Source of the DNA: Thermodesulfobacteriota bacterium
GTDB taxonomy: Bacteria; Desulfobacterota; DSM-4660; Desulfatiglandales; Desulfatiglandaceae
Direction of reading: 5' to 3'
DNA length: 17,360 nucleotides
NCBI GenBank assembly: GCA_028278625.1
Contig: JANQDY010000046.1
Span: forward strand, 1 to 17,360
The notes below the pieces were generated by a model. That model was not told the origin of the DNA. It ran no database searches and saw only the letters and a list, made by a program, of their open reading frames with translations. Positions 13,473 through 17,360 of this stretch are shown piece by piece. The position numbers and the translations under genes were made by a program. Position 1 is the stretch's first letter, and the number at the start of each line of letters is the position of its first letter.

Positions 13473-14600
13473 ATGCGGCTTTCGAAACAAAAAAAGGCCA
13501 TTTTTACCGCAGTTCTTTTGTCATGCAGTATTCTGACGGCCTTATTCGTATGCGAACTGGCTCTTCGCTATCACCAAGAAGACGTTCAGAAATCAGACTT
13601 TCTTGATCCGGGAATGATCATTTACGACAGGAAACTGGGCTGGAAACTGTCTCCTCAATGGCAGGGCAATCATCTGCACCACGACTTCAAGGCCAGATAC
13701 CGAATCAACAGGCAAGGCTACCGCGGAAAACTCAAAGGAGCTGGAGACCATAGACGCCGGTTTGCCTTCTTGGGAGACAGTTTCACCTTCGGCATGGGTG
13801 TAAACGAACAGGAAACCTTCGTTGCCAGGCTGAATCAGACGGTTCCGCAAAGCCTGTTTTTCAATTTTGCCGTACCTGGTTTCAGTACCGACCAGCAGTA
13901 TCTTCTTCTACGTCAAAAGATCTTCGATTTCAGGCCGGATGTTGTCTTTCTTGTCACCTATCTGGGGAACGACCTGTTTGATAATATGCTTCCCTTTCCC
14001 CTGCAGGCACACCATGGAAAGCCCTATTTTGAGTTTTTCGAAGGTCGGCTGATTCTGAAAAACACCCCTGTTCCGAGGGCCCCTAAATCAAAAAAGCAAT
14101 CCGAGTTGGATCTTCATCGTGTGGTCATGGGGGATACGTTGTTGGAAAACGGTTGGCTCCTGCGGCATTTGGAGAAATCAGCCCTATTTCAAATGCTAAG
14201 AAACGCCTTTTCTTCAGATCGCAGGGATCTTTTTCCGTTATTTGATGAACGGTTTCAAAGAGCTCTGGAGGTGTACGGAGCACTGCTCAAAGAAATGGAT
14301 GCCTTTTGTCATGAAAACGGTGCGGAACTGATTCTGGTGTTGATGCCCGGAAGGTCGCTGGTAGAACGGTCGGGGTCCCAATCGGCACAGTTTCAGGAGT
14401 ACCTGTTGGAAAAAATTATTGAAAAATGCCGTGAACTCCACATCCCCTTTTTGGATCTCGCTCAGCGTCTCAAAACGGTTTACACTGAAATGGGAAAAAG
14501 GCTTTTTTACCCCAACGAAGGTCACTTGAACCCTTTGGGCCACCAGATAACCGCCGATTACATGCAGGCCTTCCTGAAAGAAGAGCGCATTCAAGAATAA
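13473..14600 (+). CDS. Membrane-anchored SGNH/GDSL hydrolase
   Basis: A 375-residue protein. ATG 13473 follows AGGA by 7 bases. Residues ~9-29 form one hydrophobic anchor, so the rest likely faces the periplasm. SGNH blocks are present: G-D-S-F-T-F-G with nucleophile Ser103, V-P-G-F-S-T-D-Q for the Gly block, L-G-N-D with Asn166, and E-G-H-L-N-P-L-G-H with His351. The residue two before the catalytic His is usually Asp and is Glu349 here. Related proteins act as esterases or O-acetyl transferases on polysaccharides and often occur in exopolysaccharide and PEP-CTERM loci. The substrate cannot be inferred. It stands alone on the plus strand behind a sigma-54 promoter and long leader; no exopolysaccharide genes are in the window. 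The protein looks complete. Confidence 0.85.
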   Translation: MRLSKQKKAIFTAVLLSCSILTALFVCELALRYHQEDVQKSDFLDPGMIIYDRKLGWKLSPQWQGNHLHHDFKARYRINRQGYRGKLKGAGDHRRRFAFLGDSFTFGMGVNEQETFVARLNQTVPQSLFFNFAVPGFSTDQQYLLLRQKIFDFRPDVVFLVTYLGNDLFDNMLPFPLQAHHGKPYFEFFEGRLILKNTPVPRAPKSKKQSELDLHRVVMGDTLLENGWLLRHLEKSALFQMLRNAFSSDRRDLFPLFDERFQRALEVYGALLKEMDAFCHENGAELILVLMPGRSLVERSGSQSAQFQEYLLEKIIEKCRELHIPFLDLAQRLKTVYTEMGKRLFYPNEGHLNPLGHQITADYMQAFLKEERIQE

Positions 14601-14787
14601 GCTATATTTCTGAAATGGATGCTTGCGACTAATGCTAGCCGGTTTTATGCTCTTTTCGATAAAGGTCATTTGAAGTCATCCGACAGCATTATAAGATGGG
14701 AATATCTTGACAGTATTAAGGGAAATTAATGCTTTAAAAACATTCAAATACCCAATAGATACATGGCTTCACGCATGATTTGAGATT

Positions 14788-15000
14788 CTAGCCACAGGCC
14801 AGTTTGAATGAGGCATGAGAGATGAGCAAAAGATACAATATGCTGTAGCATCCAGATGATCCGATGCCGCGGATTGTGTACCATTTAATTGAAATGAACA
14901 AGATCCCAACACCGTATCGTTCCAACTTCTGGTACAAACCGGTCCGGTGCATGCCCAGGAGCCTGGCAGCTTGTTCGCGGGAATTTTTACCATGGCTCAT
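14788..15000 (-). pseudogene. Fis-type HTH fragment, likely from a sigma-54 activator
   Basis: From ATG 15000 the frame starts H-G-K-N-S-R-E-Q-A-A-R-L-L-G-M-H-R-T-G-L-Y-(Q)-K-L-E-R-Y-G-V. That is the Fis-type helix-turn-helix found at the very end of NtrC-family regulators (family A-A-(R/K)-L-L-G-(I/M)-x-R-x-T-L-Y-x-K-L-x-x-Y-G-I). After Y-G-V, where such regulators stop, the frame runs on into unrelated hydrophobic sequence (I-L-F-I-S-I-K, then a Cys/Leu-rich end). No AAA+ domain precedes it; the short-chain dehydrogenase gene ends 8 bases upstream in another frame. So this is most likely the severed DNA-binding end of a response regulator. A free-standing small HTH protein is less likely given the poor ribosome-binding site. 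Confidence 0.6.
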
Positions 15001-15007
15001 GGATCTT

Positions 15008-15775
15008 TCAAAGATTCGGCAGATACCTGGTGCGCAATCGCTGCATACCCCTGATCCACCGGTCATAGTCGGCGGCTTTCCTCTCATGATAATCTTTGAC
15101 CCTTGCGTGGGGCATGATCATGTATTGTCCTTCTTTGAGAGCGGCCATGACATCTTCCGCCACCTGTTCTGCCTTGAGCATTCCGTCCAGGGCGGCGATG
15201 CCACCACCGTTTCGGGTCATGAGCGATTCCACGGCCATGGGACAGATAACCGAGACCTGAATGCCGCGATCACCGTAGTTGATGACAAGGTTGTCCGCCA
15301 CCCCAACGGCGGCATGTTTGGTGGTGGTGTAGGGTGTCGAATCAATCTGGTTAAGGAGACCCGCGGCGGAGGCTGTGATCACAAATCCGCCGGATCCCTT
15401 TTTCAGCATTTTGGGAATCACTGTCCGGGCAGCATAAATGTGGCTCATGACGTTGATTTCCCAGATCCGCTGCCAATCTGAATTTGAGACTTCCAACAAT
15501 CCCTGGATCATAATGCCGGCGTTTGAGAAAAAGAGATCAACGGGGCCATGGCGCTCTTCGGTTTGATGAACGATTTGGGCGATCTCTTTTTCATTTGCCA
15601 CATCGCACCCAAAGGCCGTTCCTCCGATCTCCCGGGCCAATTTTTCCGCGGCATCAATATCGATATCGGCCACCACAACCGCCTTGGCGCTTTCAAGGGC
15701 CAACCGCCGGCACAGGGCGGCCCCGATGCCGTTGGCGCCACCCGTCACGATCGCAACCGTTTCTTTAATCCGCAT
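15008..15775 (-). CDS. Short-chain dehydrogenase/reductase (SDR)
   Basis: A 255-residue classical SDR. ATG 15775 follows AAGGAG by 7 bases. The Rossmann motif T-G-G-A-N-G-I-G lies at 11-18, D-(V) after C at 57-59, N-A-G at 85-87, the active-site Ser136, Tyr149 and Lys153 (Y-T-T-T-K), and Asn108. Asp37 at the end of strand 2 (V-V-V-A-D-I-D) favours NAD(H) over NADP(H). It oxidises an alcohol or reduces a ketone; the substrate is not evident. It lies downstream of the nitroreductase and MarR genes on the same strand after a 283-base gap with its own strong ribosome-binding site, so it may have a separate promoter. The C-terminal tail (D-Y-D-R-W-I-R-G-M-Q-R-L) is complete, although the HTH fragment follows only 8 bases on. 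Confidence 0.9.
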   Translation of the reverse strand: MRIKETVAIVTGGANGIGAALCRRLALESAKAVVVADIDIDAAEKLAREIGGTAFGCDVANEKEIAQIVHQTEERHGPVDLFFSNAGIMIQGLLEVSNSDWQRIWEINVMSHIYAARTVIPKMLKKGSGGFVITASAAGLLNQIDSTPYTTTKHAAVGVADNLVINYGDRGIQVSVICPMAVESLMTRNGGGIAALDGMLKAEQVAEDVMAALKEGQYMIMPHARVKDYHERKAADYDRWIRGMQRLRTRYLPNL

Positions 15776-16058
15776 GTGATATCTCCTTGGTTGGAATTGA
15801 GCATCCATTTTCCTGACGGCAACCAGCATAGGGTTGAGAGCACCTTCCATTAGAATTGCACCGGGTTGCGATGTCAATCCGGGACCCTCGGTTTAAGAGA
15901 TATGCGGAAGGGGTCCGGGTGCTGGAAGAAGCCGCAAGAAAGGTGATCGTCCGGTCAGATCTTTGATGGGTATCAACCGGGTTCTGATTTACCAAGTGTC
16001 CACAATGGAGGGGCAAGGCATTTCAGGGATACCCCTCTTTGCTTCTGATGTTTTTGCG
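15776..16058. other. Gap between nitroreductase and SDR genes
   Basis: No supported gene. The plus strand carries a 31-codon ATG frame (15871-15966) that ends Y-A-E-G-V-R-V-L-E-E-A-A-R-K-V, which may be a scrap of old coding sequence; it has no ribosome-binding site. Confidence 0.4.
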
Positions 16059-16568
16059 TTACCACTTTCCCCGATGCACGCGGGCCTCGTCGTATTGCGT
16101 ACGTGGCGCTTTCTCCTCGGCTTGGTGTCCTATGGAGATCAAGTTGAGTGGTACAATGGTCTCCGGAATCCCCAGTATCCGGCGTGTGAAGGCGAGGCGT
16201 TCTTCTTTGGGATGCACTCCCAACCAGACCGCGCCAAGTCCCAGCGTTGCGACCGCCAAAAGCAGGTTTTCGGTGGCGGCGGAGCAGTCCTGCACCCATG
16301 CGCCCTCGGAGATGGCCGGATCTCCGCAAACGGAAATGCACAGCGGTGCTTCGAAGAGCATCTTGCCGTAAGGGTGCGATTCAGCCAGGCTGTCCAGCGT
16401 CTTTCGGTCAGCAGTGACGACAAAGTGCCAGGGCTTGCGGTTCGCGGAGGAAGGGGCCGCCATCGCCGCCTGCAACAGCGTTTTGACAATACCTTCATCC
16501 ACCGGTTCAGCAGTGTACTTGCGGATGCTGCGTCGGGCGAAGATGGTTTGGACAAATTCTTTATTCAT
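16059..16568 (-). CDS. Nitroreductase-family flavoprotein
   Basis: A 169-residue protein with the FMN-binding pattern of the nitroreductase family: R-R-S-I-R-K-Y at 12-18 (phosphate contact), P-S-S-A-N-R-K-P-W at 39-47, W-V-Q-D-C-S-A-A-T-E-N-L-L-L-A, and G-L-G-A-V-W-L-G near the middle. ATG 16568 follows AAGGAG by 7 bases. Members reduce nitro, quinone or flavin substrates with NAD(P)H and act as dimers; the short length is usual for the stand-alone bacterial group common in anaerobes. It starts 54 bases after the MarR gene on the same strand, so MarR control in one transcript is likely. Substrate is unknown. No lesions are seen. Confidence 0.9.
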   Translation of the reverse strand: MNKEFVQTIFARRSIRKYTAEPVDEGIVKTLLQAAMAAPSSANRKPWHFVVTADRKTLDSLAESHPYGKMLFEAPLCISVCGDPAISEGAWVQDCSAATENLLLAVATLGLGAVWLGVHPKEERLAFTRRILGIPETIVPLNLISIGHQAEEKAPRTQYDEARVHRGKW

Positions 16569-16621
16569 CTATTCTCTCCTTTTTCTTTACAATGCGATCA
16601 AAAGCCGTTAACCGTCGAAAG

Positions 16622-17080
16622 CTAATGAAAATCGTTTTCCCGGATAACTGACCGAAGTAATGCTAGAACCTCTCTTTTCTGCTCTTCTGAAAAATTCCTC
16701 AGATAGCGAGCGATGTTGGCATCCTTTTCTTCTGAAATATCCTTTAGTCGTTGTCGCCCTTTCGGCGTAATCTCCAGCATGGTCACCCGTTCATCCTTGG
16801 GATCACTTTTTCTCATAAGAAAACCGTTTTTTTCCAGTCGCTTGGCGATGCCCGTCATGTTGGCCCCTGAGACCAACATGATTTTGCCCACATTGCTGAT
16901 GGTATTCTGCCGGTTTTCAGAACTGTCCAAAACCCGCAAGACATTGTATTGGGGAAATGTGAGGCCGTAATTCTTGAAAATATTGGCGGAATTCTTCTTG
17001 AAAAATTCCGCCAATCGAACAATGACCATCATGACTTTTTCATCGAGACTTAAGTCGTTTTTGTAACCGCCCTTAACCAT
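16622..17080 (-). CDS. MarR-family transcriptional regulator
   Basis: A 152-residue winged-helix protein. N-terminal helix for dimerisation (11-37), Y-G-L-T-F-P-Q-Y-N-V-L-R-V-L at 38-51, recognition helix around 71-84 (S-G-A-N-M-T-G-I-A-K-R-L-E), and the wing with D-P-K-D-E-R-V at 93-99 followed by L-x-I-T-P-K-G. These match MarR regulators, which usually repress their own operon and release DNA when a phenolic or other small ligand binds, or on Cys oxidation; there are no Cys here, so a ligand mechanism is more likely. ATG 17080 has AAGGA 6 bases ahead. It probably controls itself, the nitroreductase and perhaps the SDR. A dyad 20-47 bases upstream is a likely operator. Confidence 0.92.
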   Translation of the reverse strand: MVKGGYKNDLSLDEKVMMVIVRLAEFFKKNSANIFKNYGLTFPQYNVLRVLDSSENRQNTISNVGKIMLVSGANMTGIAKRLEKNGFLMRKSDPKDERVTMLEITPKGRQRLKDISEEKDANIARYLRNFSEEQKREVLALLRSVIRENDFH

Positions 17081-17100
17081 TACGAATCCTTTTTTATTTA

Positions 17101-17127
17101 TATTGTTTTAAAATAATTAATACAATA
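17101..17127. promoter_or_regulatory. Candidate MarR operator
   Basis: A 27-bp dyad: TATTGT, 1 base, TTAA, 5 bases, TTAA, 1 base, ACAATA. All ten paired positions of the two arms match. It lies 21-47 bases before the MarR start codon, where binding would cover the promoter or leader. AT-rich palindromes of this size are typical for MarR autoregulation. Confidence 0.55.
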
Positions 17128-17330
17128 AATAAAATATGATGAGCTGTCAACATATTAAACAAAAAAAACATTTAAAAATACTTTATGTTCGCCCGCTGAG
17201 TTGATCCCTTCTGCAAAATCAGTCTGGTCACAGTTTGGAAACCGAATCAAATCGTTCAATCATGATGGTCCTGTAAAAAGTAAAACCAATTTAACCATTT
17301 GAAATACTTGCGAATAAAATCGCTTTTGCC

Positions 17331-17359
17331 TTGATTTTCGACTTACATTTTGCTATAGA
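17331..17359 (+). promoter_or_regulatory. Possible sigma-70 promoter at window edge
   Basis: TTGATT, 17 bases, TATAGA on the plus strand, near consensus with ideal spacing. It would drive a gene beyond the window, divergent from the MarR gene. In AT-rich DNA such matches arise by chance, so confidence is low. Confidence 0.3.
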
Positions 17360-17360
17360 A

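Noticed and set aside
14707..14735. TTGACA as a possible -35 box
   Set aside because: No acceptable -10 box at 16-18 bases, and no plus-strand gene follows.
14864..15481. 205-aa plus-strand reading frame
   Set aside because: Shadow of the SDR gene on the other strand, which has complete catalytic motifs and a strong ribosome-binding site.
15871..15966. 31-codon plus-strand ORF with R-V-L-E-E-A-A-R
   Set aside because: Looks slightly like a piece of a thiamine-synthesis-like protein but is too short, has no ribosome-binding site and cannot be extended.
15963..16625. 220-aa plus-strand reading frame
   Set aside because: Antisense to the nitroreductase; no ribosome-binding site and low-complexity Arg/Gly-rich composition typical of a shadow frame.

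Overview
The window looks like a chromosomal stretch from a deltaproteobacterium-like anaerobe (Desulfobacterota type). This rests on inference: a bacterial stand-alone MtrA-like corrinoid protein, a PEP-CTERM surface protein, sigma-54 type promoters, and an XdhD-like molybdenum hydroxylase set next to purine-salvage genes. No rRNA, tRNA, IS element or CRISPR array was recognised.

Layout. 2-259 is the tail of a chemotaxis receptor. 273-3025 is a region of small and damaged genes on the minus strand: a zinc-ribbon mini-protein, a frameshifted mtrA-like gene, two small unknown proteins, and an Imm35-like putative immunity gene preceded by a short reading frame that may be the tail of a lost toxin. 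3026-6886 is a divergent surface pair sharing a 641-bp regulatory gap: a PEP-CTERM protein (minus; sigma-54-like promoter and good terminator) and a large lipoprotein with a GH72-like (beta-1,3-glucanosyltransferase) domain behind a duplicated N-terminal domain (plus). 7079-8609 is a minus-strand run: an ABM-domain membrane protein, a guanine-deaminase-like gene with three lesions, and a 56-codon stump of xanthine phosphoribosyltransferase. 8641-8971 is a decayed plus-strand gene tail. 9080-12651 holds two overlapping plus-strand genes for a molybdenum hydroxylase (FAD subunit, then a fused 2Fe-2S/molybdopterin subunit). 12652-13472 is a long AT-rich gap with a near-consensus sigma-54 promoter and a long leader, ahead of a membrane-anchored SGNH hydrolase (13473-14600). 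14788-15000 encodes a Fis-type helix-turn-helix, probably cut from a sigma-54 activator. 15008-17080 is a minus-strand group: MarR regulator, nitroreductase and short-chain dehydrogenase, with a candidate MarR operator upstream.

How it works together. Deaminase (guanine to xanthine), Xpt (xanthine to XMP) and the XdhD-like hydroxylase together indicate purine salvage or catabolism, but two of the three activities appear broken while the molybdenum hydroxylase looks intact. The PEP-CTERM protein and the SGNH hydrolase both sit behind sigma-54-like promoters, which suggests a shared envelope or exopolysaccharide regulon. Several breaks fall in homopolymer runs, so read error must be excluded before each is called a true pseudogene; the xpt truncation and the ATC start are not homopolymer artefacts.
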